Origin: Prevotella sp.
GTDB lineage: Bacteria; Bacteroidota; Bacteroidia; Bacteroidales; Bacteroidaceae
Assembly: GCA_015060535.1 (NCBI GenBank)
Contig: SUYH01000009.1
Span: 1-64,000 of the forward strand
Reading direction: 5' to 3'
DNA length: 64,000 nucleotides
The position numbers and the translations under genes are program-made. Under the pieces are notes generated by a model. It did no database searches, was not told where the DNA came from, and worked only from the letters and a program-made list of their open reading frames with translations. Shown piece by piece: positions 35,919-45,800 of the stretch; position 1 is the first letter of the stretch, and the number at the start of each line of letters is the position of its first letter.

Positions 35919-37043
35919 TTTATAGTATTCGGTTAAGCCTAAGAGATAGCATCCCGTGCCATAGTCTTCGAAGTCGGGAATACTCGTGAAGGTGACGGGC
36001 TGTCCCGCAGAGGGGTCTTTGCCTGTTCCCTGGTTCCAGCCTAAGAAACCGTCGCTGTGCAGACAGGACTTCAGCGCTTGCCATGCCTTGTCGCAGGCAG
36101 GTCGGTATACCTTCTCTTTCAAGATGCCCTGCTGGATGCCCCATGCCATACCATATAGGAACAAGGCGGTACCCGTCATCTCTGGGGTGGGGTAGTCGAC
36201 GTCGCTCACCAGACTGGCATGCCAGAAACCATCCTCGTGCTGACATTTGAGCAGGGCTTCCGACATGAGGATGAAGTCCTTCTTGAACTGCTTGTAAGCC
36301 TTGTCCTTGGGCGACAGCTGGTTCATGGAGCGCAGCAGGGCAGCATATACCCATCCGTTGCCACGACTCCAGTAGCAGTTTTTACCGTCCTTCTCCTTAT
36401 AAGGAGCCACATAGTCAGCGTCACGCCACCACAAGCCTTCCTTCACGTTGAAACAGCCGCCACCACACTCGTTACGACTCCACAGATACATCTTCAAGGC
36501 GTGATCGCGGTATTTCGTCTCACCTGTCAGTTTGTATATCTGCATGTAGAGCGGCATGGCCATTTGGATGGCATCAATCCATGTCCACCAGCCATAGAGC
36601 TCGCCATTGGCTTTCTTGTCGTTGGGCGTCACCATCTGGTGGTCCAGATTGGCAATGACGTTGCCCAGCACCTCACGGTAGTCTTTCTTCGTGTAAGGCA
36701 CCAGGTCGACGTATGTCTGTCCGCAGCACTGGTCGTCAGCGTCGCAGGTGGTGATACCGTTGCGTGGTGTCCACTGATGGAAATCGGCCCAGCGCATGGC
36801 GTAGTCAACATACCGCTGCTGCGGGTCTATCTCCTGCAGTGCCATCAGACCTTCGTAGTAGACAGCGCGTGTCCACAGACTGCTGGGACGGATTTTCTTG
36901 ACATTGGTTGGCAGGGTGGGGTCACTGTACTTCGTCATGAAGTAATCGTTAGCCTTCTGTGCTGTCTGGAGCACTTCTTCCTGGGCATGGACCACGCCGA
37001 TGGTCAGGCATGCCAGACAAAGGGTGATTAGTCTTTTCATCAT
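35889..37043 (-). CDS. Unsaturated rhamnogalacturonyl hydrolase, GH105
   Basis: A secreted or periplasmic enzyme of 384 residues that removes the unsaturated galacturonosyl residue left by rhamnogalacturonan lyases. The signal peptide (residues 1-20, ending VHAQ) is followed by an (alpha/alpha)6 barrel with family sequence GELYGWWTWIDAIQMAMP-like segment (catalytic Asp in WIDAIQMA) and YWSRGNGWV. The length fits the YteR type. The very C-terminus (KLAGFALNKK) is encoded by repeat copy B, so the native end has been replaced or extended. It starts 5 nt after the GH2 stop and is in the same unit. Confidence 0.92.
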   Translation of the reverse strand: MMKRLITLCLACLTIGVVHAQEEVLQTAQKANDYFMTKYSDPTLPTNVKKIRPSSLWTRAVYYEGLMALQEIDPQQRYVDYAMRWADFHQWTPRNGITTCDADDQCCGQTYVDLVPYTKKDYREVLGNVIANLDHQMVTPNDKKANGELYGWWTWIDAIQMAMPLYMQIYKLTGETKYRDHALKMYLWSRNECGGGCFNVKEGLWWRDADYVAPYKEKDGKNCYWSRGNGWVYAALLRSMNQLSPKDKAYKQFKKDFILMSEALLKCQHEDGFWHASLVSDVDYPTPEMTGTALFLYGMAWGIQQGILKEKVYRPACDKAWQALKSCLHSDGFLGWNQGTGKDPSAGQPVTFTSIPDFEDYGTGCYLLGLTEYYKLAGFALNKK

Positions 37044-37048
37044 GTTGC

Positions 37049-39415
37049 TTATCGTGTTTCAAGTTTTGTTATTACGTTCTTCAGGGTGGCTGCGCTCGTC
37101 TTTAGCGTGACCTTCGAAGGCACTGAACCTGCCCTCAGGATGACCATTGCCGAGCCTTGCCACAGCTGGCGGTGGTTGGTGACATTCAACTCGTCGCTAG
37201 TGATGTCGCCATTAGTGACAGCTACTATCTTAGCATCGCCTGTGGCTTCGAAGGTCAACTCGTCATTGCAGGTCAACACCTTACGGCCTTTGCTGTCTAC
37301 GGCAGTCACCTTGACGTGTTGCAGGTCCATTCCGTCAGCTTTCCATTGGCTGTTGTCCGGCTCTACAATGAGCTTGGCGGGCTTGCCTGTCGTCTCCAGC
37401 GCATGGCGGGCTATGGCCTTGCCGTTCTTGTAAGCCACAGCCTCCAGCTTACCTTTCTTGTAGTCTATCTCGCCCCAGCGTATCTGGTTGCGTAGCTTCG
37501 GCTCCTTGGGGTTAGCCTTGCGTCCTAGGCTCTTGCCATTGAGCAGCAGTTCTACCTCATCGCCATTGGTGTAGATGTAGATGTTAGCCTTGGTGCCTTC
37601 CTTCCTGTTCCAGTTCTCGGTCATGCGGTCATTGCCCATCTTTACGCCATTCCACATCTCGGCATTCTCGCTTTCCAGCACTGCCAGATGGACTACAGGC
37701 TCATCGGGCTTGAAGAACGAACGCATATAGTAAGCCTTAGGCTTCGGCTCGAGCGAGATGTAGAACACACCCTGTGACCAACCCTTTGCTGGCCATCCCA
37801 TACTCTCGCCCAGATAGTCGATGATGCCCCAGTAGGCCAGACCGATCACCTTGTCAAGATTCATCTCGAAGAAGTTCTGTCCCATGGCCTGTGTTGAGGC
37901 CTCGCTCTGGTAGAAAGTCATCCAGGGGAATCGTCGTCCGTCGCCAGGGAAGTACATATATCTGTAATTATAGGCTTGGACGTCGGTCTCCATAGCCAGT
38001 GCGCAGGGCAGCGAGTCCGTCTGCCAATTCCTATAGCGCGGATGCATGGCTACGGTCACCAGTCGGGTGGAGTCATAGCGCTGCAACACAGGTTTCATCA
38101 TCCTGTAGCAGGTGACACCAAAGTCGTTGAACGGCTGGTTGGGGTCTTGCTGCAGCTCGTTGCCCAGACTCCACAGCACTACGCTGGGTGAGTTGCGGTC
38201 GCGCTTCACCCACTCTTCTATATCCGTGGCAAAGTGGTTCATGAAGGGTGCGCGTCCTCCCGTATGTTGCAAGGTCCATTTGTCGTAGAGTTCGTCGACT
38301 ACCAGTATGCCGTATTGGTCACACAGACGGATGAAGTCGCGACTATAGGGGTTGTGTGATGTGCGCACGTGGTTCATGCCAAACTGTTTCATCAGCTGTA
38401 GCCGTTTCTCGATGGCTCGTGGATAGGCTGCAGCACCCAGGGCACCCAGCGTGTGGTGATTGGCATAGCCTTGCAGCAGCACCTTCCGTCCGTTTAGCTT
38501 CAGTCCGTATTGCGGATTGATCTCGATGGTTCTGATGCCGAACTGCTCGCTCACCTCATCAGCCACGCTACCATCTTCGCGCAGCAGGGCGACCACTGCG
38601 GTGTAGAGGTTCGGGTGCTCCGTGTCCCACAGTTGTGGATTCGGAATCTCCACCTCTTTCATCTTCGCTACAGTTGTGCGTGAGGGGGTAAAGCGCTGGT
38701 GTTCTTCAGTGTTCTCGTATATCAGCTGTCCTTGTGGGTCGTACAGCTTCAGACTGATGTTTGCCTTCCTCGACTTCGTGCGGTTGGTCAGCTCTGCCGA
38801 TACCGTGACGAAGCGGTTGTCGCGTGTGGTGATGTATAGCGGGTGACGCTCCAAATACAGGTCGGCAGCCGTTGTGATCAGGCTGACGTTGCGGAACAGG
38901 CCGCCACCGGTATACCAGCGCGAGTTCTTCTCCGTCATGGTCGATGCCTTGACTATCAGTTCGTTATCACCCTCCTTCAGCTTGTTGGTCACGTCAATCT
39001 GGAATCCCACGTAGCCATAGTCAGTACCTCCTACGTGCTGTCCGTTCAGATAGACATCGCCTACCAGCATGATGCCCTCGAAGTCCAACAGGTATCTTTT
39101 ATCTTTCAACGCTAAACGCTCAACGCTAAACGCTCTCTGATACCATCCGGTACCCATCTCTTTGAATCCTCTGGCTGACAGCCTACTCTTGATGTTCGCT
39201 GCTGCGTCTGAGTTGTCTGCTTTCTCATCTGCTGCTGGTGGTATCCAGGGCTGTTCTATCTGGAAGTCGTGCGGCACGTCTACTTGTCGGGCGTTTGTAA
39301 ACAAAGAGTCGTAGCTGAACGTCCAGCCCATGTTCAGCGACTCTACCTTACGTGTGTCTGCCTGCATCTGTAATGCAACGGTCAGCATGGATGTGATCAG
39401 AAGAATATGTTTCAT
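37049..39415 (-). CDS. Glycoside hydrolase family 2, beta-galactosidase-like
   Basis: A 788-residue secreted enzyme with a signal peptide (residues 1-19). The domains run: sugar-binding (GWTFSYDSLFTNARQVDVPHDF), immunoglobulin-like, TIM barrel, and C-terminal Ig-like domains. The acid/base is the Glu in SLGNELQ, and the likely nucleophile is the Glu in FYQSEAST. It would cleave beta-galactosides, for example from RG-I side chains; beta-glucuronidase activity cannot be excluded. Residues about 94-108 (AFSVERLALKDKR) are encoded by a six-unit heptanucleotide array; the length of this region looks normal for GH2. It is the first gene of the minus-strand unit and diverges from uxuA. Confidence 0.87.
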   Translation of the reverse strand: MKHILLITSMLTVALQMQADTRKVESLNMGWTFSYDSLFTNARQVDVPHDFQIEQPWIPPAADEKADNSDAAANIKSRLSARGFKEMGTGWYQRAFSVERLALKDKRYLLDFEGIMLVGDVYLNGQHVGGTDYGYVGFQIDVTNKLKEGDNELIVKASTMTEKNSRWYTGGGLFRNVSLITTAADLYLERHPLYITTRDNRFVTVSAELTNRTKSRKANISLKLYDPQGQLIYENTEEHQRFTPSRTTVAKMKEVEIPNPQLWDTEHPNLYTAVVALLREDGSVADEVSEQFGIRTIEINPQYGLKLNGRKVLLQGYANHHTLGALGAAAYPRAIEKRLQLMKQFGMNHVRTSHNPYSRDFIRLCDQYGILVVDELYDKWTLQHTGGRAPFMNHFATDIEEWVKRDRNSPSVVLWSLGNELQQDPNQPFNDFGVTCYRMMKPVLQRYDSTRLVTVAMHPRYRNWQTDSLPCALAMETDVQAYNYRYMYFPGDGRRFPWMTFYQSEASTQAMGQNFFEMNLDKVIGLAYWGIIDYLGESMGWPAKGWSQGVFYISLEPKPKAYYMRSFFKPDEPVVHLAVLESENAEMWNGVKMGNDRMTENWNRKEGTKANIYIYTNGDEVELLLNGKSLGRKANPKEPKLRNQIRWGEIDYKKGKLEAVAYKNGKAIARHALETTGKPAKLIVEPDNSQWKADGMDLQHVKVTAVDSKGRKVLTCNDELTFEATGDAKIVAVTNGDITSDELNVTNHRQLWQGSAMVILRAGSVPSKVTLKTSAATLKNVITKLETR
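39093..39134. repeat. Heptanucleotide array inside the GH2 gene
   Basis: Six 7-nt units on the plus strand: TATCTTT twice (39093-39106), then CAACGCT and AAACGCT alternating twice (39107-39134). The 42 nt are a multiple of three, so the frame is kept. Confidence 0.93.
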
Positions 39416-39454
39416 GTTTGTTTTGTAAATGAGTTATAGTAGTAAAACTGACTG

Positions 39455-39462
39455 CAAAGATA
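39455..39462 (-). promoter_or_regulatory. -7 element of the GH2-GH105-GH106 unit
   Basis: TATCTTTG on the minus strand, 40 nt before the GH2 start. A clear -33 TTTG at normal spacing is not visible. Confidence 0.55.
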
Positions 39463-39477
39463 AGAAAAATTTTCTTA
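39461..39477. promoter_or_regulatory. Dyad between divergent promoters (operator candidate)
   Basis: TAAGAAAA (39461-39468) and TTTTCTTA (39470-39477) are perfect inverted copies around A39469. The dyad touches the minus-strand -7 box and lies just upstream of the uxuA -33 box. Regulator unknown. Confidence 0.5.
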
Positions 39478-39480
39478 TTC

Positions 39481-39512
39481 TTTGTCTTATTCACAATTTT
39501 TCTGTATCTTTG
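39481..39512 (+). promoter_or_regulatory. Promoter of uxuA
   Basis: TTTG (39481-39484), 20 nt, TATCTTTG (39505-39512). The leader to ATG 39548 is about 30 nt. Confidence 0.82.
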
Positions 39513-39547
39513 TAGCCAAAGAATTTAAAAAACAAATATTGTAGTCT

Positions 39548-40822
39548 ATGGAAAGAACATGGCGTTGGTTTGGCAAGAAGGATAAGATTACGCTTGCCCA
39601 ATTGAGACAAATCGGAGTAGAAGGTATCGTAACGGCTCTGCATGACGTGCCCCTCGGTGAGGTATGGACACGTGAGAAGATTCGCGACCTGCGTGAGTAT
39701 ATCGAGTCGTATGGCATGCGCTGGTCGGTTGTCGAGTCGCTGCCTGTGGTGGAGACGATTAAGTATGGCGGTCCTGACCGTGACCAGCAGATAGAGGTGT
39801 ATAAGCAGTCGCTGCGCAACCTCGGTGAGGAGGGCATCCGCTGCATCTGCTATAATTTCATGCCTGTGCTCGACTGGGCGCGTACCGACCTGTTGCACGA
39901 GAACCCTAACGGCTCGACGAACCTCTACATGGACTGGGGTGCCTTTGCCTATTTCGACATCTATATCCTGAAGCGTGCCGAGGCCCGCGATGACTGGGCA
40001 GCCTTCTCCAAACGTCATGCCAACTGGCAGCGCGACCTCGTGGCCGAGGCTGATGCGATGGCCAAGGATGCCACTCCTGAGAGTGACCACGCGTTGGTAG
40101 AAAATATCGTCATCAAGACGCAGGGCTTTGTTAGTGGCAACTTCAAAGAGGGCGATGCCGCTCCCGTGGAGAAGTTCCGTGAGTTGCTGAAGCTATACGA
40201 GGGTATTGGCAAGGAGCAGTTGCAGGCCAATATGAAATACTGGCTGGAGGCCATCATGCCCGTTTGCGAGGAATACGACATCAACATGTGTGTACACCCC
40301 GATGACCCACCATATCCTGTCTTCGGTCTTCCTCGCATCGTGGGCAACGCCGAGGACATCCGTTGGTTCCTTGATGCTGTGCCCAACCGTCATAACGGAC
40401 TGACGTTCTGTGCAGGCTCGCTGTCGGCTGGTGAGCATAATGACGTGCCGGCCATGGCCCGTGAGTTTGCTGACCGCACCCACTTCGTGCATCTGCGCTC
40501 CTGCCACATCTTCCCCAACGGCAATTTCACCGAAGCCTCGCATCTGGGTGGACGTGCTGATCTGGTGCAGCTGGTGCATATCTTTGAAGAGGCTGAGCGT
40601 CAGGGGAAGTGCAACAGCGGCCGCCGTCTACCCATGCGTGTCGACCATGGCATGACATTCACCGATGCGCCTGGTGGTGTGATGGACGAGACCAGCCACG
40701 GCCATAACTCTGGCTACACCCTGCTGGGACGTATGTTCGCCATGGCACAGGTGCAAGGCCTGATGGCTGCTATCGACCGTGAGATGGGAATAGAATACAA
40801 ACAACCAGGATTTTTCGATTAG
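39548..40822 (+). CDS. uxuA: Mannonate dehydratase
   Basis: The enzyme converts D-mannonate to 2-keto-3-deoxygluconate in glucuronate catabolism. The 424 residues fit the UxuA family. Characteristic sequence includes MERTWRWFGKKDKITLAQLRQ-like N-terminus, CYNFMPVLDWARTDL (residues about 99-113), the metal-binding MCVHPDDPPYPVFGLPRI segment and VHLRSCHIFPNGNFTE. It is cytoplasmic, single-gene, and has its own promoter and terminator. It would consume glucuronate-derived mannonate released by enzymes such as the GH115 domain downstream. No uxaC or uxuB is in the window. Confidence 0.95.
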   Translation: MERTWRWFGKKDKITLAQLRQIGVEGIVTALHDVPLGEVWTREKIRDLREYIESYGMRWSVVESLPVVETIKYGGPDRDQQIEVYKQSLRNLGEEGIRCICYNFMPVLDWARTDLLHENPNGSTNLYMDWGAFAYFDIYILKRAEARDDWAAFSKRHANWQRDLVAEADAMAKDATPESDHALVENIVIKTQGFVSGNFKEGDAAPVEKFRELLKLYEGIGKEQLQANMKYWLEAIMPVCEEYDINMCVHPDDPPYPVFGLPRIVGNAEDIRWFLDAVPNRHNGLTFCAGSLSAGEHNDVPAMAREFADRTHFVHLRSCHIFPNGNFTEASHLGGRADLVQLVHIFEEAERQGKCNSGRRLPMRVDHGMTFTDAPGGVMDETSHGHNSGYTLLGRMFAMAQVQGLMAAIDREMGIEYKQPGFFD

Positions 40823-40830
40823 AACAACAT

Positions 40831-40862
40831 AGAAGGCTGAGTAGGAGCTCAGCCTTCTTCGT
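40831..40862. terminator. Bidirectional terminator between uxuA and PL11
   Basis: AGAAGGCTGAG (40831-40841) pairs perfectly with CTCAGCCTTCT (40848-40858) over 11 bp, loop TAGGAG. It lies between the converging genes. Confidence 0.92.
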
Positions 40863-40867
40863 GTTTT

Positions 40868-42742
40868 CTATTTCAGATAGTCTGTCTTGTCGGGACCTAG
40901 GTAGAAACCGGGTTCGGGGGGTTGGTTATACCCGACATTCTCGGCGGCTACGGACAGGCGATAGGGGATGTCTTCCATGAGGCAATTGATGCGATAGTCG
41001 GTGGGTATGGTCGTTACATATAGGCGTAACTCACGACTGTCGCGATTGCGTGTCAGCACCTCTTCACGCCAGTCACCGAGGATGTCTGCTGATAGGTTGG
41101 GGTTCGACTTGGTGCCGTTGTTGAACTGACAGTCGTCGAAATGCTGGACGGTTTGTATGGTCTTTTCTTTCCAGTCGTACTTGGTGACTGTCTCATGGTC
41201 GAGTAGTTCGCGGAGCAGGTCGCCATCCCACCAGATACCGAAATTGACGGACAGTCGTTTGCCGCCAAGTCGGAGTGTATTGCCGTGTTGAGGGTCGTTA
41301 GCATCCTGCGCCTTGTTCAGTACTTCGCCTTTGATGTTACGGATACCGTGGCTATCGGTAGACCACATCTCGACACCCGGGTTGGTGGGGTCAATATCTG
41401 CAGCCATAGCGCGTCCTACATCGCTGTGACTGGGAATTTGGAAGATGACCTTACCTGTCGCTGCATCGCGGAAGTCAGAGCCATCGCGTTTGTTCTCATG
41501 GCAGTCCCATACTTGCATGCAATCGGTTGTGGGGTCGAAAGCCATCAGGTGAATGGCATCGCCATGGCCCATGCCCGTATTGTAAAGTCCACGTCCGTCG
41601 TTGTCGACAGCCATGGAACCATACGTTATCTCGTCGCATCCGTCGCCATCGACATCAGCTACACGGAGGTTATGGTTGCCTTGTCCGGCATAGGAAGCCC
41701 ATTCAGGCTTGTTGGTGTCGAAAGTCCAGTGGTTGCGGAGTTGGTGGCCATCCCAGTCCCAGGCTGCGATGACGGTGCGGGTGTAATAGCCTCGACAGAA
41801 CAGTGCGCTGGCATGGATGCCATCAAGATAGGCCACTCCAGCCAGATAGCGCTCTGAACGGTTGGCATAGTCGTCGCCCCAGGCACTCATCACGCCACGC
41901 TCAGGAATATAGTCCTTGGTGTCCATGACAGCACCTGTCAGCCCGTTGAACACAGAGATGAATTCTGGACCGTCCATAATGCGCCCCACCTTTCTGCGCT
42001 CTTCACCTTTATAGCACCAATCAGCCTGCTGGTCTCCTATGATCTTGCCTTGTCCGTCGATAGTGCCATCAGCTGTCTTGACCATCAGCTCTGCCCGTCC
42101 ATCGCCATCAAAATCGTAGACGATGAAAGGTGTGTAATGGGCACCACTGCGGATATTGGCTCCTAAGTTGATGCGCCACAGGTGTGTACCATCCAACCGA
42201 TAGCAGTCGATGAGTGACGAGCCTGTGAATCCGACATGGGCATTGTCGTGGGCATTAGAAGGGTCCCACTTGACGAAAATCTCGTATTGTCCGTCGCCAT
42301 CGACATCACCCACGGAGGCATCGTTGGCTGAATAGGTGTACGTCTCTCCGCTGTAGATCGTCCCCCCCTGAGGTTTCTGCAGGGGGATAGGCAGATAGCC
42401 TGCGGGTTGGTTGGACTTCAGGGTGAAACTGCCATTCTTGCCACCACCTCTCACTTCGTAAACGGCCTCTTTCTTCAAAGGGTTGTCATCAATGAAGAAG
42501 GTGCCACTAGTGGTCAGAGGCTGTTTGTTGAGCTTCTTGCCGTTACGGTAGACATCGAAGGGCTCACCCTTGCGGTCGCTGGTCAGGGTGCGCCAGCTGA
42601 CCACCACCTGTCCGTTAGAATTCTTTACAGCCACGACGCCTCTGTTCAGCTGTTCACGCTGGAGACGGGTGAAATCATAACGCGGCTGACACCATGCTAT
42701 GGTGCTCAGCATCAAAGTCAAGGTAGTAATCAGTAGTTTCAT
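40868..42742 (-). CDS. Rhamnogalacturonan lyase, PL11 (single)
   Basis: A secreted endo-lyase of 624 residues that cuts the RG-I backbone by beta-elimination. A signal peptide (residues 1-19, ending WCQ) precedes RYDFTRLQREQLNRGVVAV, the PL11 N-terminus. The eight-bladed propeller carries calcium-binding segments such as DVDGDGQYEIFVKWDPSN and FDGDGRAELMVKTADG. It ends normally at EPGFYLGPDKTDYLK and lacks the sorting-like tail seen in the two other PL11 genes. The promoter -7 box ends 4 nt before the start codon, so the message may be leaderless. It diverges from the GH2-GH115 operon. Confidence 0.93.
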   Translation of the reverse strand: MKLLITTLTLMLSTIAWCQPRYDFTRLQREQLNRGVVAVKNSNGQVVVSWRTLTSDRKGEPFDVYRNGKKLNKQPLTTSGTFFIDDNPLKKEAVYEVRGGGKNGSFTLKSNQPAGYLPIPLQKPQGGTIYSGETYTYSANDASVGDVDGDGQYEIFVKWDPSNAHDNAHVGFTGSSLIDCYRLDGTHLWRINLGANIRSGAHYTPFIVYDFDGDGRAELMVKTADGTIDGQGKIIGDQQADWCYKGEERRKVGRIMDGPEFISVFNGLTGAVMDTKDYIPERGVMSAWGDDYANRSERYLAGVAYLDGIHASALFCRGYYTRTVIAAWDWDGHQLRNHWTFDTNKPEWASYAGQGNHNLRVADVDGDGCDEITYGSMAVDNDGRGLYNTGMGHGDAIHLMAFDPTTDCMQVWDCHENKRDGSDFRDAATGKVIFQIPSHSDVGRAMAADIDPTNPGVEMWSTDSHGIRNIKGEVLNKAQDANDPQHGNTLRLGGKRLSVNFGIWWDGDLLRELLDHETVTKYDWKEKTIQTVQHFDDCQFNNGTKSNPNLSADILGDWREEVLTRNRDSRELRLYVTTIPTDYRINCLMEDIPYRLSVAAENVGYNQPPEPGFYLGPDKTDYLK

Positions 42743-42746
42743 GGCG

Positions 42747-42778
42747 CAAAGATAGTGTTAATCAGATAAAAAACCAAA
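42747..42778 (-). promoter_or_regulatory. Promoter of PL11 (-7 box adjoining start codon)
   Basis: On the minus strand TTTG (42775-42778), 20 nt, TATCTTTG (42747-42754). The ATG begins at 42742. The upstream block CAAATAAATTTGGTTTTT is shared with the frr promoter. Confidence 0.8.
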
Positions 42779-42802
42779 TTTATTTGATAAAAATATAATA
42801 GC

Positions 42803-42836
42803 TTTGCTTGTATTTACAATAATTTTCGTATCTTTG
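42803..42836 (+). promoter_or_regulatory. Promoter of the GH2-GH115 operon
   Basis: TATCTTTG at 42829-42836. The -33 box may be TTTG at 42803 (22-nt spacing) or TTG at 42808 (18 nt). Leader to ATG 42870 about 28 nt. Confidence 0.65.
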
Positions 42837-42869
42837 TCATCTGAAAGACAACTACTACTTAAAAATGAT

Positions 42870-45800
42870 ATGATGAGCAAATATCTATTATGGTTAGTGG
42901 CGGGGATTCTCCTTTGCGGTTCGGCTCATGCCGTAGAGCGTAAGAAACTGAATTTCAACGCTCAGTGGCTGCTGTGCGTGGGTGATGCCCCCGATGCTAA
43001 GACGACCGATTACGACGACAGCCGGTGGCAGCGCGTCACACTGCCATATGCCTTCAATGGCGACGAGGCGTTCAGAAAGGACATTGTCGACCTGACGGAC
43101 ACCATCGTGTGGTATAGGAAGCATTTTGTGGTTAGCGACGTGGCAGACAAGAAGGTTTTTGTGGAGTTCGAAGGTGTGCGCCAAGGTGCTGACTTCTATC
43201 TGAACGGACAACATCTGGGCGATAGCGAGAATGGCGTGATGGCTTGTGGCTTCGACCTGACACCTTATCTGAAAGAAGGCAGCAATGTGCTGGCTGTCCG
43301 TTGCGACAATAACTGGCAGTACCGCTCGAGAAAGCATAACAGCCGATACCAGTGGAACGACCGCAACTTCAATGCCAACTATGGAGGAATTCCCAAGAAT
43401 GTCTTCCTGCACATCACAGGACGTTTATACCAGACGCTGCCGTTATACTCCAATCTGGAGACAACAGGAACTTACGTCTATGCGACAGATTTCGACATAG
43501 CCCATCGGAAGGCCGTGGTGCATGTAGAGTCACAGGTGCGCAACGAGGACATTAAGGCACGCATCTTTACGCAGACGGCACGTCTGCTGGATGCCGACGG
43601 ACGTGAGGTGGCTCGTCTGCGAGGCAAGCCTGTCACGCTGCAGGCTGGCGAGACACGTATCGTCAAGGTGCAGCAGCTGGTGGAGGGGCTTCACTTCTGG
43701 TCATGGGGCTATGGCTACCTTTATACCGTAAAGAGCTCGCTGGATGATGGAGACGAGGTGACCATAAGAACCGGTTTCCGCAAGACCCGCTTCGGTGAAG
43801 GTAAGATATGGCTTAACGACCGCGTGATGATGGTTCATGGCTACGCCCAGCGTACGTCGAACGAGTGGCCTGGCGTCGGACTGTCGGTACCGGCATGGCT
43901 CAGTGACTACAGCAATGGGCTGATGGTAGAGTCTGGCGGCAACATGGTGAGATGGATGCACGTGACACCATGGAAGCAGGACATTGAGTCGTGCGACCGT
44001 GTTGGTTTGCCACAAGCCATGCCGGCAGGTGATGCCGAGAAAGACGTGGAAGGTCCCCGCTGGGCTCAACGTACCGAACTGATGCGCGATGCCATCATTT
44101 ATAACCGCAACAATCCCAGTATCCTCTTCTACGAATGTGGTAACGAGAGCATCAGTCGTGAGCACATGCTGGAGATGAAGAAGATCCGTGATGCCTACGA
44201 CCCCAATGGTGGTCGGGCCATCGGAAGCCGTGAGATGCTGGACATCGACGAGGCAGAATATGGTGGTGAGATGTTGTATATCAACAAGTCGAAGAAACAC
44301 CCCATGTGGGCTATGGAGTACTGTCGCGACGAGGGCTTGCGTAAATATTGGGATGACTATAGCTATCCTTATCATCAAGAGGGCGACGGCCCACTATATC
44401 GTGGAAAGCCTGCCACGGACTATAACCACAACATGGATAACTTCACCGTCGAGATGGTGCGTCGCTGGTATGACTACTGGCTGGAGCGTCCAGGAACAGG
44501 AACACGCGTGTCGTCGGGTGGGGTGAAGATTGTATTCTCTGACACCAACACGCACCATCGCGGTGAGTCCAACTACAGGACCAGTGGCGTCACCGACGCC
44601 ATGAGAATACCGAAGGACGCCTTCTACGCCCATCAGGTGATGTGGAGCGGATGGGTGGACGACGAGATGCCTCGCACCTATATTGTAGGTCATTGGAACT
44701 ACGACAAGGGAGTGGTAAAACCCGTCTATGTGGTCTCTACTGCCGATGAGGTGGAGCTGCTGCTCAATGGTAAGTCGCTGGGTAAGGGGCGTCAGCAATA
44801 CCGTTATCTGTTCACCTTCGACCAGGTGAAATACGAGCCTGGCACTCTGGAAGCTGTGGGTTCTGACGGTAGTCGCTATCAGTTGGAGACGACAGGCGAG
44901 CCCTACCAGATCAAGCTTACCACGATGAAGAACCCGGAGGGCATGAAAGCCGATGGGGCTGATATGGCACTCATCCAGGTGGAGGTGCTCGACAAACAGG
45001 GACGCCGTTGCCCGTTGGACGACCGACAGATACATTTCGAACTCTGGGGAGAGGGTAAATGGATTGGTGGAATCGGTGTGCGTAATAACAAGGCGTTGCA
45101 GCAGCCTGACGTGAATCGTCCGGAAGGTCTGCTGGATGCAGCAGCTACTAAGAATATCTCCGACAACTATGTGGGAGCGTATGACTTGCCCGTGGAGTGT
45201 GGCATCAATCGCGTGCTGGTCAGAAGCACGGTCAATGCAGGCACCATCAATCTCTCAGCCTATGCAGAGGGCGTGAAACCTGCCTATGCGACCATCCAGA
45301 CGGAGAAGGTGGACGTAGAGACCTATCTGCCACAGCTCACGCTGAAAGGCCAACTCAGCAGGGGGGAGACCCCGCTCGCTCCTTCGTATGATGAACAGGC
45401 CAGAGGTATTCGTATCGTTTCAGCTCAGGCAGGCTATGACTCAGAACATGCTGTCAACAGCTTCGATGATAATGAACTCTCCGAATGGAAGAACGATGGC
45501 AGGCTTGCAACGGGTTGGATCACCTATCAGCTGGATCGTAAGACGGTCGTTGACGACATCTGCCTGAAGTTGACGGGTTGGCGCCTGCGCAGCTATCCTC
45601 TGGAGGTCTATGCGGGTAAGGAGCTGATCTGGAGTGGTGAGACGGAGCGCAGCCTGGGCTATATCCACCTGAAACCCACAAAGGCTGTCAAGACCAACGA
45701 GATCACCATTCGACTCAAGGGTGCTGGCAAGGATCAGGATGCTTTTGGAGGCATCGTGGAGGTAGCAGAGCCTGCTGCTGGCGAGCTGGACCTCTTTAAA

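Noticed and set aside
40831..40862. Hairpin as a regulatory RNA switch
   Set aside because: It lies between converging genes and has perfect terminator structure; no further role is needed.
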